Below are positions 1-8,244 of a stretch of 32,272 nt of DNA, one piece after another (position 1 is the first letter of the stretch; the number at the start of each line of letters is the position of its first letter). The notes beneath the pieces were generated by a model. That model saw only the letters and a program-made list of their open reading frames with translations. It did not search any database and was not told the origin of the DNA. This DNA is from Microbacterium yannicii (lineage in GTDB: Bacteria > Actinomycetota > Actinomycetes > Actinomycetales > Microbacteriaceae), in the NCBI RefSeq assembly GCF_024055635.1, contig NZ_JAMXMB010000041.1, positions 1 to 32,272 on the forward strand. Reading direction: 5' to 3'. The position numbers and the translations under genes are program-made.

Positions 1-34
1 CCGCTTCTCTCATGGCGGCAGGCTGTCGTGGCGG

Positions 35-694
35 TCAGCGCCGCAGCACTCGGCGGGCGAGCGCATTGCCGATGAACTGCACCGCCTGCACGATCACGAT
101 GATGACGAGCACCGCCGCCCACGTGACCCACGGGTTGAACTGCTTGAAGCCGTACACGATCGCGAACTCTCCCAGGCCGCCGGCTGCCACCGCGCCCGCG
201 ATGGCGGTCATGTCGACCAGAGCGACGACGATGAAGGTGTAGCCGAGGATCAGGGGGCCGAGCGCCTCGCGGGGCAGCAGGCGCAGGAGGATGCGCGAGC
301 GGCTCGCGCCAGTTGCCCTCGCGGCCTCGATGACACCGGGGCGCACGGTGAGCAGGTTCTGCTCCACGATGCGACTGATCGCGAACAGTGAGGCGATCGT
401 GATGGCGAAGATGCCGAACTCCGGCCCGATGCCCGGGATGCCGATGCTGCGGGCGATCGGCTGGACGGCGGCGAGCAGGATCACGAACGGGATCGGCCGG
501 AAGAAGTTCACGACCACGTTGATCGTCCCGAACAGGAAGCGGTTCGGGAAGAGGCTTCCGGGTCGCGTCGCGTAGAGCGCCAACCCGACGAACAGGCCGG
601 CGATCCCGCCGAACACGAGGCTCAGCGACACCACGTACAGGGTCTCGGCCGTCGCGGCCCAGAGCTCGGGCAGCAGGTCGACGAGCCTATCCAC
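35..694 (-). CDS. metI: Methionine ABC transporter permease MetI
   Basis: Inner-membrane permease of the D/L-methionine importer, working with MetN (ATPase) and MetQ (binding lipoprotein). The 219-residue product has about five hydrophobic segments and the permease loop pattern EAARATGAS...LPREALGPLILG (about residues 125-150), which docks the ATPase in this family. I take the GTG at 694 as start: GAGGAGG lies just upstream and the protein then begins VDRLVDLLPELW, as MetI proteins do. A longer frame reaching 757 only adds an Arg-rich stretch that lies inside metN. The start overlaps the metN stop by 8 bp, so translation is probably coupled. It is the last gene of metQ-metN-metI. Length fits the family (about 217 aa). 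Confidence 0.93.
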   Translation of the reverse strand: MDRLVDLLPELWAATAETLYVVSLSLVFGGIAGLFVGLALYATRPGSLFPNRFLFGTINVVVNFFRPIPFVILLAAVQPIARSIGIPGIGPEFGIFAITIASLFAISRIVEQNLLTVRPGVIEAARATGASRSRILLRLLPREALGPLILGYTFIVVALVDMTAIAGAVAAGGLGEFAIVYGFKQFNPWVTWAAVLVIIVIVQAVQFIGNALARRVLRR

Positions 695-1724
695 GGGCGT
701 CCTCCTCGATGAGCGGCGCGAACGCCGACGCGGCGTCGATCGCGCGCTGCACGGCATCCGCCTGTCCGGTCAGTGCGAGCGTGAGATGGCCGAAGACGCG
801 CCCGGCGATGTCGTTGATCCCGCCGTGGACGAGCTCGAACCGCACGCCGTGCGACGAGAGGGCGGAGAACACCTCGGCCTGCGAGACGTCGCCCTCGCGC
901 ACCGTGAACGTCACGATGCGTCCGGGATGGCGCTCCCGCAGCGTGCGCAGCTGGTCGCCGGCGGGGACGTCCTCGATGATGCTCGCAACGAACCGGCGCG
1001 TCGCCGCGTGCTGCGGCGCCGACAGCACGTCGAACACCGCACCGCTCTCGATGATGCGGCCGTTCTCCATCACGACGACGCGGTCGGCGAGCGTGCGGAT
1101 GACGTCCATCTCGTGCGTGATGACGAGGATCGTGACCCCGAGCTCTGCGTTGATGCGCGCGAGGAGCGCGAGCACCTCCTGCGTCGTGTCGGGGTCGAGC
1201 GCGCTCGTGGCCTCGTCGGCGAGCAGGATCCGCGGGTTCGTCGCCAGCGCCCGCGCGATGCCGACGCGCTGCTTCTGCCCGCCCGAGAGCTGCTCCGGGT
1301 AGCTGCGGGCCTTGTCGGCCAGGCCGACGAAGCGCAGCAGGTCGTCGACACGCGCCGCGATCTCGGCGCGCGAGCGACCCGCGACCTCGAGGGGATACGC
1401 GACGTTCTTCGCCACGGTGCGGGAGTCGAACAGGTTGAACTGCTGGAAGATCATGCCGATGTCGCCGCGCAGCTCGCGCAGGTCACGCTCGCGCAGGCGG
1501 GTGATGTCGCGGCCGTCGATCTCGACGGTGCCCGATGTGGGTGTCTCGAGCGCGTTCACCAGACGCAGCACGGTGCTCTTGCCGGCACCGGAGTAGCCGA
1601 TGATGCCGCACACCTCGCCGGCAGCGACGTCGAGCGAGACGTCGTCGACGGCCACGGTGGGTGGGGAGTCCTTGCCGGACGCCGCGAAGGTCTTGGTCAC
1701 GCCGGTCAGGCGGATCAGGGTCAT
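687..1724 (-). CDS. metN: Methionine ABC transporter ATP-binding protein MetN
   Basis: Cytoplasmic ATPase that powers methionine import. The 345-residue protein has Walker A GYSGAGKST (about residues 43-51), Q-loop IFQQFNLF, ABC signature LSGGQKQRVGIARALA, Walker B ILLADEATSALD and the switch histidine in ITHEMDV. The last 80 or so residues form a NIL domain, the methionine-sensing domain typical of MetN that shuts transport when internal methionine is high. ATG 1724 is preceded by GAGGAGC. Middle gene of the metQNI operon, 87 bp after metQ and overlapping metI. Confidence 0.96.
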   Translation of the reverse strand: MTLIRLTGVTKTFAASGKDSPPTVAVDDVSLDVAAGEVCGIIGYSGAGKSTVLRLVNALETPTSGTVEIDGRDITRLRERDLRELRGDIGMIFQQFNLFDSRTVAKNVAYPLEVAGRSRAEIAARVDDLLRFVGLADKARSYPEQLSGGQKQRVGIARALATNPRILLADEATSALDPDTTQEVLALLARINAELGVTILVITHEMDVIRTLADRVVVMENGRIIESGAVFDVLSAPQHAATRRFVASIIEDVPAGDQLRTLRERHPGRIVTFTVREGDVSQAEVFSALSSHGVRFELVHGGINDIAGRVFGHLTLALTGQADAVQRAIDAASAFAPLIEEDARG

Positions 1725-1811
1725 GGATGCTCCTCGGCGGAACGCACGTGTGCGGCCCGGGCGCGCGAGGCGTCGGCGGGCCGCACAGGCGAATGCCGCA
1801 GTGTGGCGGTC

Positions 1812-2717
1812 TTACGAATTGGCGCGGATGTCGTCCTCGACGTCGGTGAGCGACGTGAGGAGCTCGTCGACGGGCGTCTTGACGAGCACAGCGGTGCCGC
1901 CCGAGGCCTCCAGGACGCCGTCCTGCACGGCCTTGGTGTTCTGATAGATCTCGACGAGCTTGAGGTACGTCGGGTTGTCGGCGTCCTCCGCCTTCGCGGC
2001 GAAGATGTTGATGTACGGGAAGGCCGACGGGTCGCTGGGGTCGTCCTGGGCCAGCAGCTCATCCTCGGTGAGACCGGACTTGGTGACGAAGTCGTTGTTC
2101 ACGATCGCGCCGGCGAAGTCGGGCAGCGACGACGCGGTGAAGTCCGCGGCGACAGCTTCGACGCGGACCTTCGACTCATCCTCGATGACCTCCGCCGGGG
2201 TCGAGAAGGGCGAGCCGCCGTCCTCGAGCTCGATGAGACCCGCGGACTGCAGCACCAGCAGGGCGCGGGCGCCGTTCGACTCGTCGTTGGGAATGGCGAT
2301 CGTCGAGCCCTCGGGGATGTCTTCGACCGAGTCGTACTGGGTCGAGTAGAGGCCGAGCGGGTAGATCGCCGTGGCGCCGATCGGCTGCAGGTCGTCGCCG
2401 CTCTGCACGTTGTAGGTGGCGAGGTAGATGATGTGCTGGAACTGGTTGAGGTCCAGCTCGCCCGCCGACAGAGCAGGGTTGGGCTGCGAGTACTCGCTGA
2501 AATCGACGAGGTCCACCTCGATGCCCTCTTCGGCGGCAGCCTCCTTGTACGTCTCCCAGTACGGCTCGCCGGCGCCGACGACGCCGATGCGGACCACCTC
2601 GTTCTCGGCGGAGGCGCCGGTGTCGGCATCCGTCCCGCCGCCGGCGCAGCCGGCGAGGAGGAGGGCGAGCGGGAGGGCCAGTGTGGCAGTTGCGATGAGC
2701 TTCTTGCGCGTGGACAT
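1812..2717 (-). CDS. metQ: Methionine-binding lipoprotein MetQ
   Basis: Extracytoplasmic substrate-binding lipoprotein of the methionine importer (NlpA/MetQ family). The start at ATG 2717 gives a Lys/Arg-rich n-region, a hydrophobic stretch and lipobox LAGC with lipidated Cys24, and CAGGAGC lies upstream; the open frame continues to 2966 but that extension is not protein-like. The mature domain starts VVRIGVVGAGEPYWE and contains the family block VDLVDFSEYSQPNPALSAGELDLNQFQH (residues about 57-84, quoted in part only as VDFSEYSQPNPAL). At 301 aa it is somewhat longer than E. coli MetQ. First gene of the operon. Confidence 0.94.
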   Translation of the reverse strand: MSTRKKLIATATLALPLALLLAGCAGGGTDADTGASAENEVVRIGVVGAGEPYWETYKEAAAEEGIEVDLVDFSEYSQPNPALSAGELDLNQFQHIIYLATYNVQSGDDLQPIGATAIYPLGLYSTQYDSVEDIPEGSTIAIPNDESNGARALLVLQSAGLIELEDGGSPFSTPAEVIEDESKVRVEAVAADFTASSLPDFAGAIVNNDFVTKSGLTEDELLAQDDPSDPSAFPYINIFAAKAEDADNPTYLKLVEIYQNTKAVQDGVLEASGGTAVLVKTPVDELLTSLTDVEDDIRANS

Positions 2718-2809
2718 GTGAGTGCTCCTGTGGATCGAGGTCCGTGTCGGGCGGGTGACCGCGTGCACGAGCCTCGGGACCGCGCACGCTTCGTCGCGGA
2801 CCGGCTTCG

Positions 2810-2847
2810 AACCTACGGCGATCGTCCGAGGCATCCGAATCGATTCG
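2810..2847 (-). promoter_or_regulatory. Candidate promoter and palindromic operator of metQNI
   Basis: Upstream of metQ on the minus strand there is a TANNNT-type -10 (TAGGTT, 2815-2810). A perfect 12-bp palindrome CGAATCGATTCG lies at 2836-2847, overlapping where the -35 would sit. This arrangement suits a repressor site. I did not find a SAM-riboswitch-like fold in the leader. The regulator is not in the window. Confidence 0.4.
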
Positions 2848-2901
2848 TAACACGTCGACACCGACCGCGCGTGTGGAGGGACGGGATGCCGCGGTCCCGT
2901 G

Positions 2902-2931
2902 TTCGCGAGCACTCCCGCGACCCTGTAAGAT
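2902..2931 (+). promoter_or_regulatory. Promoter of tRNA-Thr
   Basis: A -10 hexamer TAAGAT at 2926-2931 lies 30 bp before the mature tRNA 5' end, and TTCGCG at 2902-2907 is a weak -35 with an 18-bp spacer. Called from position and motif only. Confidence 0.5.
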
Positions 2932-2961
2932 CGTTGCTTGTGCATCGCGCGAGCGAGGCGC

Positions 2962-3034
2962 GCCACCTTAGCTCAGTCGGCAGAGCGATTCACTCGTAAT
3001 GAATAGGTCAAGGGTTCGATTCCCTTAGGTGGCT
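2962..3034 (+). tRNA. tRNA-Thr (anticodon CGU)
   Basis: Full cloverleaf: acceptor GCCACCT / AGGTGGC, D stem GCTC/GAGC, anticodon stem ATTCA/TGAAT with loop CTCGTAA (anticodon CGT at 2995-2997), variable AGGTC, T stem AAGGG/CCCTT with loop TTCGATT. Discriminator is T; CCA is not encoded. It reads ACG threonine codons, which are common in this high-GC DNA. Confidence 0.97.
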
Positions 3035-3043
3035 CAGAACCGG

Positions 3044-3067
3044 AACGGCCGCGGCAGCGGCCGTTTT
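3044..3067 (+). terminator. Intrinsic terminator after tRNA-Thr
   Basis: Perfect 9-bp stem AACGGCCGC / GCGGCCGTT with a GGCA tetraloop, ending in TTTT at 3064-3067. It begins 10 bp after the tRNA, so the tRNA is probably transcribed alone and the following gene starts after the stop signal. Confidence 0.85.
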
Positions 3068-3091
3068 CCGTATCCGAAGGACGGTGGTGCG

Positions 3092-3487
3092 GTGTCCCAG
3101 GCGATCGACGCCCTCGCCGAGATCTTCTCGTGGATCGGATTCGGCGTGGGGGCCCTGCTCGCGGGCGTCGCGCTGATCATGTACCTGTTCGACGGCACGT
3201 GGGTGCCGGTACGGGCGGTCGTCGAGGCGACGGCCCACGGCCGTCTGGTCCGCTGGTTCGACGAGGACGGCGGCGTGGGGGAGGCCCATCTCACCCACGA
3301 GCAGGAGCACCACGTCGGCGACGCGGACATGGCCGACATCTTCGTCCGTCGCGGTTCCCTCAACCGGATGCGGCTGACGCAGGGCTCGCCCGCGGTGCGG
3401 GCCGTTGCGCTCCTCGCCGGCGGGATGCTCGCACTGGGCGTGGTCGCCCTGGTGACCTCGCTCGTCATGCTGTTCGCGCGCGGCTGA
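3092..3487 (+). CDS. Small two-helix membrane protein, unknown function
   Basis: A 131-residue protein with two predicted transmembrane helices, FSWIGFGVGALLAGVALIMY near the N-terminus and AVALLAGGMLALGVVALVTS at the C-terminus, separated by a polar segment of about 65 residues rich in acidic and His residues. I choose GTG 3092, preceded by GAAGGACGG; the open frame extends back to 3029, but that would start inside the tRNA and run through its terminator. I recognise no domain. Its nearest neighbours (tRNA-Thr before, a convergent transporter after) give no clue to function. Confidence 0.8.
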   Translation: MSQAIDALAEIFSWIGFGVGALLAGVALIMYLFDGTWVPVRAVVEATAHGRLVRWFDEDGGVGEAHLTHEQEHHVGDADMADIFVRRGSLNRMRLTQGSPAVRAVALLAGGMLALGVVALVTSLVMLFARG

Positions 3488-3541
3488 CCGAACCGCATGA
3501 CCCCGGCGCCGTCACGCGACCGACGCCCGCACGCGTGTCGC

Positions 3542-4570
3542 CTACGCGACGGCGAGCATGCCGCCGGCAGCGAGAGCGAGCCCCAGCCCCACCCACTGGA
3601 TCGCTGCGACGCGCTCGCGCAGCACGATCGCCGCGAGCAGGATCGTGCCGGCGGGGTAGAGCGCCGTCAGTGCTGACACCACCGCGAGATCGCCGCTGCG
3701 CAAGGCCAGGAGCATGAGCGCGTTGGCCGCGGCATCCGCGATCCCGCACAGGATGGCGAGGGTCCAGGCCCGCCGCAGGGTCGTGGTGATGCGTCCGGAC
3801 TCCCCAGCGTGCTCGAGATCGGCGTGCTCGAGATCGGCGTGCCCGCTGGGCATCGCGCCGAGCGGTGGGCCCGCGACTGCGAGCACGGAGCGCGCCGGCG
3901 CGCCGCGACGCACGGCCATGAGGGCGAGGATGCCGACCACGACGACCGTGACGACACCACTGGTCGCGCGGCTGGTCACGAGAGGCACGAGGCCGCTGTC
4001 CGCGGAGGTCTGGTCGACGACGATCAGGAAGGCGCCGATCGCCAGTCCGGCGCCGACCGCCATGACGAGTCCGCGCGGGTTCGGCCGCACGATCTTCTCG
4101 CCGGGGATGAAGCCGACCAGCACGACGGCGACCAGGGCCACCGCCAGTCCGGCGTAGCCGATCGGCGCGAGCGCATCGCCCTTGACCAGCAGACCCCAGA
4201 GCATCGGGGCGATCGCCGAGACGACAGCCGTCAAGGGCGAGAGGATGCTCATCGGTCCGATCGCCAGGCACGCGTAGAGCAGGGCGACGGCGACCACGCC
4301 GATGATCCCGGCGAGGACGCCCCACGCGACGTCGGCGGCCCTCCACGCTCCGCCGACGAGTGGCTGCACGAGCGCGAGCGCGACGAGTCCTGACAGAGCC
4401 GCCACGGCGGTCACGACGATCGAGCGCAGCCGCCGCGCAGCCAGGCCGCCCAGGAAGTCCGCGGAGCCGTAGACGACGGCGCCGATGAGCGCGAGGGCGG
4501 CGGAGAGCATCGCGACCCAGCATAGGAGCGGTGACCGCACGGGAGGCGCGTCGGCACCGTCGGGCGGCAT
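3542..4570 (-). CDS. DMT-superfamily (EamA) transporter
   Basis: A 342-residue integral membrane protein with about ten hydrophobic helices arranged as two EamA repeats. The second repeat ends with the family pattern ALRSGDLAVVSALTALYPAGT followed by RERVAAIQWVGLGLALAAGG (quoted in parts). Such proteins export or import small metabolites; the substrate cannot be told. Start is uncertain: ATG 4570 is the furthest, and ATG 4510 (MLSAALALIGAVVYG) begins right at the first helix and may be the true one. The loop between the repeats carries a doubled HADLE motif from a 15-bp direct repeat at 3809-3838. It is divergent from the MMPL gene across a 46-bp gap. Confidence 0.85.
   Translation of the reverse strand: MPPDGADAPPVRSPLLCWVAMLSAALALIGAVVYGSADFLGGLAARRLRSIVVTAVAALSGLVALALVQPLVGGAWRAADVAWGVLAGIIGVVAVALLYACLAIGPMSILSPLTAVVSAIAPMLWGLLVKGDALAPIGYAGLAVALVAVVLVGFIPGEKIVRPNPRGLVMAVGAGLAIGAFLIVVDQTSADSGLVPLVTSRATSGVVTVVVVGILALMAVRRGAPARSVLAVAGPPLGAMPSGHADLEHADLEHAGESGRITTTLRRAWTLAILCGIADAAANALMLLALRSGDLAVVSALTALYPAGTILLAAIVLRERVAAIQWVGLGLALAAGGMLAVA
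3809..3838. repeat. 15-bp tandem direct repeat inside the DMT gene
   Basis: GTGCTCGAGATCGGC occurs twice in a row (3809-3823 and 3824-3838). It is in frame and duplicates five residues (HADLE) in the loop between the two EamA halves. Confidence 0.9.
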
Positions 4571-4579
4571 CCGAATTCC

Positions 4580-4616
4580 GTTTCACGAAACCAACTTCGC
4601 TAGATAAGCTAGCGAT
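4580..4616. promoter_or_regulatory. Divergent promoter with two dyads between DMT and MMPL genes
   Basis: The 46-bp gap contains GTTTC-AC-GAAAC (4580-4591) and TCGCTA-N7-TAGCGA (4597-4615). On the plus strand TAAGCT (4605-4610) sits 6 bp before the MMPL ATG and TTCACG (4582-4587) lies 17 bp before it, so the MMPL mRNA is probably leaderless. On the minus strand TAGCTT (4611-4606) can serve the DMT gene. Both -10 boxes lie within the second dyad, so one bound TetR/MarR-like protein could control both genes. No such regulator is encoded nearby. Confidence 0.55.
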
Positions 4617-6965
4617 ATGTCCTCGCCTCACCACGCGAATCGCCGCCCCTCCGGTTGGCTCCGCATCGGCATCCCCGCCCTGCTCGTGCTGATCTGGCTG
4701 GCCGTGGGATCCCTCGGCGGACCGTACTTCGGGAAGGTCGATGAGGTCTCGACCAACGACCGGTCCAGCTTCCTACCCGAGGGAGCCGACGCGACGCAGG
4801 TCAACGAGCGCCTGGCGGACTTCCTCGGCGCGGACAGCATCCCGGCCGTCGTCGTCGTCACCGGCGACGGCGACTTGTCGGATGAGGACGTCGCCGACAT
4901 CCAGGCGCTCGCCGACGACATCGCCGGCATCGAGGGCGTCCAGGAGGACGTGTCGCCGCCGATCCTGTCGGAGGACGGCGAGGCGGTGCAGATCTTCGTC
5001 CCGATCGATGCCTCCGGCGAGGTGGGAGAGACCGTCGAGGCGATCCGGACCCTCGTGACGGACGAGCTCCCGGACGGGTTCGAGGCGTGGGTCACCGGGC
5101 CCGCCGGCTTCACGGCAGACCTCGTCGAGGGCTTCCTCGGCATCGACGGACTGCTCCTCGGCGTCGCGCTGATCGCCGTCTTCCTGATCCTGGTGATCGT
5201 CTACCGCTCGCCGCTGCTGCCGGTCCTCGTGCTCCTGACGTCGATGTTCGCCCTCTGTGCGGCGCTCCTCACCGTGTGGTGGCTCGCGTACGCCGGCATC
5301 GTCGTGCTCAACGGGCAGGTGCAGGGCATCCTGTTCATCCTCGTCATCGGCGCCGCGACCGACTACGCGCTGCTGTACGTCGCGCGCTTCCGAGAATCCA
5401 TCGCGACCGGCGCGTCGAAATGGGAGGCGACGCTCGCGGCATGGCGGGGAGCGTTCGAGCCGATCCTCGCGTCCGGCGGCACGGTGATCGCGGGCCTGCT
5501 GTGCCTGCTGCTGTCGGACCTGGCCACCAACCGCGCCCTCGGGCCGATCGCATCCATCGGCATCGCGTTCTCGGTGCTGTCGGCGCTGACGTTCCTGCCG
5601 GCGCTCCTGGCCCTGTGCGGGCGCGCCGCCTTCTGGCCGTTCATCCCGAAGCAGCCGCTGGCCATGATCCCCGACGATCTGACGCAGCCGGTCAAGGGCC
5701 TCTGGCCGCGACAGGCGCGGTTCGTGGCGCGCAACGCGCGCGTCGTGTGGATCGCGTGCACCATCGTGCTGCTGGCTGGAGCCCTGGGGATCACGCAGCT
5801 CAAGGCGGACGGTGTGCCCACGAGCGACCTCGTACTCGGGGCATCAGAGGCCCGGGACGGTCAGGAGGTGCTCGCCGAGCACTTCCCGGCGGGGTCGGGT
5901 TCGCCGGCGTACGTCATCGTGCCCGAGGAGGACCTGGCCGGCACCGTCGAGGTGCTCGAGGCGTCGGACGGCATCGAATCCGTGGCCGTCGCCTCTGAGG
6001 ACTCGCCGACCGGGCAAGCGGCCGTCGAGGTCGAAGACGGCGAGGCGGTGCTCACCGCGGTCGGCCCGCCGGGCACGCCTGCTCCGGAGGCGACTGTCTC
6101 CGACGGCGACGTCCTCGTCATCGGGACGCTGACGGATGCCGCGGACTCGGTGGCAGCCGAAGACACCGTGCGGCAGCTCCGCGTCGACCTCGACGATGCG
6201 CTGGGTGCCGGAACCGCGATCGTGGGCGGCGAGACGGCGACGGACATCGACACCAACGACACGTCGACCCGCGACCGCACCGTCATCATCCCGGTGATCC
6301 TGCTCGTGATCCTGTTGATCCTGATGCTGCTGCTGCGGTCGATCCTGGCGCCGGTGCTGCTCATCGTGACCGTCATCCTGTCGTTCGCCACGGCGCTCGG
6401 TGTCAGCGCGCTGGTGTTCAACCAGGTGTTCGGATTCCCCGGCGCCGACCCGGCCGTGCCGCTGTACGGGTTCGTCTTCCTCGTCGCGCTCGGTGTCGAC
6501 TACAACATCTTCTTGATGTCGCGCGTCCGCGAGGAGTCTCTCGTGCACGGCACCAGACCGGGCATCCTGCGCGGCCTCGTCGCGACCGGCGGCGTCATCA
6601 CCTCGGCGGGTCTCGTGCTTGCAGCGACCTTCGCGGCGCTGGGTGTCATCCCGATCCTGTTCCTGGCGCAGCTGGCGTTCATCGTCGCCTTCGGCGTGCT
6701 GCTCGACACCTTCATCGTGCGGTCGCTTCTCGTTCCCGCGTTGTCGTACGACATCGGCCGGGCGATCTGGTGGCCGTCGAAGCTCGCGCGCCGGGAGCCG
6801 GACGGCGGTCGTGCGACAGGCTCGGGCAACGGATCGGTGCTGACACCCGCACCGGCCGCTGAGCCCGTCCATCTGCCCCTGCCGGCCGCCACGGACGCCG
6901 AGGTCGTCGCAGACGACGGACACCCTCTCACCCGTGAGGAGTACAGGCGTACGCTCGAATCATGA
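4617..6965 (+). CDS. MMPL-family RND exporter
   Basis: A 782-residue membrane transporter of the MMPL branch of the RND superfamily, which use proton flow to export lipids or drugs. The layout is the duplicated RND fold: one N-terminal helix, a large outside domain (about 45-165), a bundle of five to six helices, a second outside domain (about 400-545), then another helix bundle. Each bundle holds the family motif with the proton-relay Asp-Tyr pair: D249-Y250 in ATDYALLYVARFRE and D628-Y629 in GVDYNIFLMSRVREE. The C-terminal 60 residues are a polar tail. The start has no ribosome-binding site but a -10 box 6 bp before it. The stop overlaps the next ATG (ATGA). Substrate unknown. Confidence 0.93.
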   Translation: MSSPHHANRRPSGWLRIGIPALLVLIWLAVGSLGGPYFGKVDEVSTNDRSSFLPEGADATQVNERLADFLGADSIPAVVVVTGDGDLSDEDVADIQALADDIAGIEGVQEDVSPPILSEDGEAVQIFVPIDASGEVGETVEAIRTLVTDELPDGFEAWVTGPAGFTADLVEGFLGIDGLLLGVALIAVFLILVIVYRSPLLPVLVLLTSMFALCAALLTVWWLAYAGIVVLNGQVQGILFILVIGAATDYALLYVARFRESIATGASKWEATLAAWRGAFEPILASGGTVIAGLLCLLLSDLATNRALGPIASIGIAFSVLSALTFLPALLALCGRAAFWPFIPKQPLAMIPDDLTQPVKGLWPRQARFVARNARVVWIACTIVLLAGALGITQLKADGVPTSDLVLGASEARDGQEVLAEHFPAGSGSPAYVIVPEEDLAGTVEVLEASDGIESVAVASEDSPTGQAAVEVEDGEAVLTAVGPPGTPAPEATVSDGDVLVIGTLTDAADSVAAEDTVRQLRVDLDDALGAGTAIVGGETATDIDTNDTSTRDRTVIIPVILLVILLILMLLLRSILAPVLLIVTVILSFATALGVSALVFNQVFGFPGADPAVPLYGFVFLVALGVDYNIFLMSRVREESLVHGTRPGILRGLVATGGVITSAGLVLAATFAALGVIPILFLAQLAFIVAFGVLLDTFIVRSLLVPALSYDIGRAIWWPSKLARREPDGGRATGSGNGSVLTPAPAAEPVHLPLPAATDAEVVADDGHPLTREEYRRTLES

Positions 6966-7552
6966 GCAAGGCGCTGTTCATCGTCGATGTCCAGAACGAC
7001 TTCACCGAGGGTGGTGCGCTCGGAGTCGAAGGCGGGGATGCCGTCGCCCAGCGCATCTCGCAGTACCTCGTCACGCACGCCGAGGAGTACGCCGTGATCG
7101 TCGCGTCGCGCGACTGGCATGACGGCGAGGGGGACAACGGCGGGCACTTCAGCTCGCAGCCCGACTTCGTCGACACGTGGCCGGCGCACTGCGTGAGCGA
7201 CACCGAGGGTGCCGAGTACGACCCCGGTCTGGACACCTCCGCGGTGACGCATCACGTGAAGAAGGGGCAGGGACAGCCCGCCTACTCGCTGTTCGAAGGC
7301 ACGACCGACGACGGCGTGACCGTGGCGCACCTGCTCGAGGAGCACGGTGTGGTGGATGTCGACGTGACCGGCATCGCGACGGACTACTGCGTGCGCGCAT
7401 CGGCCCTCGATGCCATCGAGCACGGGCGGCACGTGCGGATCCTCACGGATCTCGTCGCCGGCGTCGCGCCGGAGTCGAGCGATGCCGCGCTGGCCGAACT
7501 CGCACACGCGGGGGCCGAACTGCGCCACTCGGGTCTCTCCGGCGGTGACTGA
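6962..7552 (+). CDS. pncA: Nicotinamidase (isochorismatase family)
   Basis: Cytoplasmic hydrolase predicted to turn nicotinamide into nicotinate and ammonia for NAD salvage. At 196 aa it has the expected residues: catalytic triad D9 (in VDVQNDF), a Lys at 100/101 and C143 (in ATDYCVRAS), and metal ligands D51, H53 and H76 in SRDWH and WPAHC. This set marks PncA-type nicotinamidases rather than general isochorismatases. GAGGAG lies upstream of the ATG, which overlaps the MMPL stop by 4 bp, so it is translated from the exporter mRNA. Confidence 0.92.
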   Translation: MSKALFIVDVQNDFTEGGALGVEGGDAVAQRISQYLVTHAEEYAVIVASRDWHDGEGDNGGHFSSQPDFVDTWPAHCVSDTEGAEYDPGLDTSAVTHHVKKGQGQPAYSLFEGTTDDGVTVAHLLEEHGVVDVDVTGIATDYCVRASALDAIEHGRHVRILTDLVAGVAPESSDAALAELAHAGAELRHSGLSGGD

Positions 7553-8216
7553 GCCCGTCGGCGGGGCACTCACGGCCGAGGGCGTCCGCGCGGCGCTCGA
7601 GGCCGCGGCATCCGCTGACGAACAGGCCAAGATCCGGCGGCGCATGACGGATGAGCGCACCGAGGTGATCGGCGTGCGCATGGGCACGGTCTTCGACATC
7701 GCCAAGACGAATGAACGGATGCCGCTGCCCGAGGTCGACCGCCTCCTCGACGCCGATGCGTACGAGATGCGCATGGTGGCGGTCTCCATCCTCGACTTCC
7801 AGGCCCGCGCCAAGAACCCGGATCGCGCCGCCCTGTACGACCTCTGGATGCGGCGCATGGACCGTATCGACACATGGGACTTCATCGATCGCGCCGCTCC
7901 TCGCGTGCTGGGCGGGTATCTCCTCGATCGGCCGCGAGACGTGCTGTTCGACCTCGCTCGGTCCGACGACTGGCTGCAGCGTCGTACGGCGATCACTGCG
8001 GCGTTCTGGATCATCCGCTCCGGCGATCTCGACGACCCGCTCGCGCTCTGTGAGTTGCTCGCCGCCGATCCCGAGCACCTGGTCCAGACGAACGTGGGTG
8101 TGGCGCTGCGCGAGATCGGTCGGGTCGATCGCGGGCGACTCGAAGCGTTTCTCGACCGTCGCGGAGCGGATCTCAGCGCCCACGCGCGCCGAACCGCGCT
8201 GATTGCGCTCGGATGA
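7545..8216 (+). CDS. AlkD-like DNA alkylation repair / HEAT-repeat protein
   Basis: A 223-residue, mainly alpha-helical protein of the DNA_alkylation (AlkD) family, whose members remove bulky or positively charged alkylated bases using stacked HEAT-like repeats. The family signature TWDFIDRAAPRVLGGYLLDR (residues about 110-129) carries the conserved Trp-Asp pair and D115, followed by WLQRRTAITAAFW, the usual next repeat. Start taken at GTG 7545, overlapping the end of pncA; the longer frame reaching 7410 lies inside pncA. No strong ribosome-binding site is visible. Substrate range cannot be judged from sequence; some relatives lack glycosylase activity. Confidence 0.85.
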   Translation: MTEPVGGALTAEGVRAALEAAASADEQAKIRRRMTDERTEVIGVRMGTVFDIAKTNERMPLPEVDRLLDADAYEMRMVAVSILDFQARAKNPDRAALYDLWMRRMDRIDTWDFIDRAAPRVLGGYLLDRPRDVLFDLARSDDWLQRRTAITAAFWIIRSGDLDDPLALCELLAADPEHLVQTNVGVALREIGRVDRGRLEAFLDRRGADLSAHARRTALIALG

Positions 8217-8230
8217 GGCCCGCTACCCGC

Positions 8231-8244
8231 TAGCCTCGGGTCTC
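8231..8244 (+). promoter_or_regulatory. Leaderless promoter (-10) of the GNAT gene
   Basis: TAGCCT at 8231-8236, 8 bp before GTG 8245, with no ribosome-binding site. Confidence 0.5.

Noticed and set aside
2718..2925. SAM riboswitch before metQ
   Set aside because: I could not find the conserved core or a plausible four-way junction on the minus strand; only a palindrome at the promoter.
786..2999. Plus-strand 737-codon open frame
   Set aside because: It runs antisense to metN and metQ and is rich in Arg, Val, Asp and Gly as expected from high-GC shadow frames.
3029..3091. GTG 3029 as start of the membrane protein
   Set aside because: It lies inside the tRNA acceptor stem and the frame would cross the tRNA terminator. 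GTG 3092 has a ribosome-binding site.
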